A stretch of DNA of 64,000 nt, from assembly GCA_035582835.1 (NCBI GenBank), contig JAYKAV010000460.1, positions 26,860 to 90,859 on the forward strand. The letters are read 5' to 3'. This stretch comes from Phoebastria nigripes. Taxonomy: Eukaryota; Chordata; Aves; Procellariiformes; Diomedeidae. This document shows, one piece after another, positions 63,762-64,000 of the stretch; the first letter of the stretch is position 1; every line of letters starts with the position of its first letter. A program made the position numbers and the translations under genes. The notes beneath the pieces are model-generated. The model was not told the origin of the DNA. It searched no databases and saw nothing but the letters and a program-made list of their open reading frames with translations.

Positions 63762-64000
63762 TGTCCTGGTTCCGGCTGGGACAGAGTTAACTTTCTTCCC
63801 ACTAGCTGGGGGGGGTGCTGTGTTTTGGGTTTGGTATAATAGGAGCGTTGATGGCCCATTGATGTTTTGGGTGCTGCTGGGTGGTGCTTGCACCGGGCAC
63901 TTTTCGGCCTCCCATGCCCTGCCAGGTGCATGGGAAGCTGGCAGGGGGAGCATAGCCGGGGTGGTTGACCCAGCTGGCCAATGGGGTATTCCATACCATG
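63762..64000 (+). mobile_element. 5' part of a second LTR of the TGTCCTGG family (cut by window end)
   Basis: Starts TGTCCTGGTTCCGGCTGGGA and aligns along its whole 239 bases with the first part of the LTR at 51562, through CCCTGCCAGGTGCA and GGGGTATTCCATACCATG. It is more GC-rich and differs at many sites, so it belongs to another subfamily or is of different age. The promoter, R and U5 parts lie beyond the window, so whether it is a solo LTR or the 5' LTR of a provirus cannot be told. Open frames on the minus strand across it (63702-63999) are by-products. Confidence 0.9.

Noticed and set aside
51562..64000. A provirus bounded by the two TGTCCTGG-family LTRs
   Set aside because: The left LTR has its own 5-bp duplication on both sides, no retroviral genes lie between, and the LTRs are of different subfamilies.
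1..64000. CRISPR arrays, tRNA or rRNA genes, operons, prokaryotic systems
   Set aside because: No regularly spaced repeats, cloverleaf sequences, rRNA cores or tightly packed coding genes are present. The window is vertebrate noncoding DNA.

Overview
The window reads as a gene-poor, AT-rich stretch of a bird chromosome. The evidence is its repeat content. It holds CR1 LINE copies ending in the avian CATAGAAT-type 3' terminus, two copies of a TGTCCTGG...CACGACA long terminal repeat common in birds, a second avian LTR family with an AATAAA signal, and very old CR1 and L2 fossils of the kind kept in birds, turtles and crocodilians. There is no operon-like packing and no prokaryotic signal. No complete protein-coding gene, rRNA, tRNA or CRISPR array is visible. 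Single N bases are scattered throughout, which points to a draft or consensus assembly.

Layout. Positions 190-2130 hold a decayed + strand CR1 fossil interrupted by a G-rich block. Near 3.9-4.1 kb there is an unrecognised minus-strand reading frame that could be a terminal coding exon. An L2/MIR-like tail lies at 4.6 kb, and a solo-type LTR at 5,568-6,081. Positions 6.1-12.7 kb are featureless. The best-preserved mobile element is a CR1 at 12,716-14,127 (minus). It has two overlapping reverse transcriptase reading frames split by a frameshift in a G run, and an altered catalytic motif (FADN). After it come a G-quadruplex-like purine tract (14.6 kb), a diverged dispersed repeat pair (17.9 and 19.0 kb), a (GA)n tract (23.1 kb), an L2 fossil (25.05-25.84 kb, minus) and a CR1 fossil (26.2-26.95 kb, minus). 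Positions 27-46 kb are mostly unassigned, with small CR1 remnants (28.6 and 37.1 kb), a locally GC-rich block (30.1-30.5 kb), an AT-rich homeodomain-site-rich segment (31.5-31.7 kb) and a run of 54 A (37.9 kb).

From 47.0 to 49.3 kb two ancient CR1 fossils lie in opposite orientation. A solo LTR with a clear 5-bp target duplication sits at 51,562-52,137. Simple repeats, short tandem duplications and two CR1 3' ends (54.3 and 61.5 kb) follow, and a second LTR of the same family starts at 63,762 and runs off the window.

No set of genes works together here. I did not find a convincing new biological system. The most useful leads are a few candidate exons and possible conserved noncoding segments, all needing comparative alignment, and the structure of the repeat insertions. 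Repeat family calls rest on sequence resemblance recognised by eye, not on a database search.
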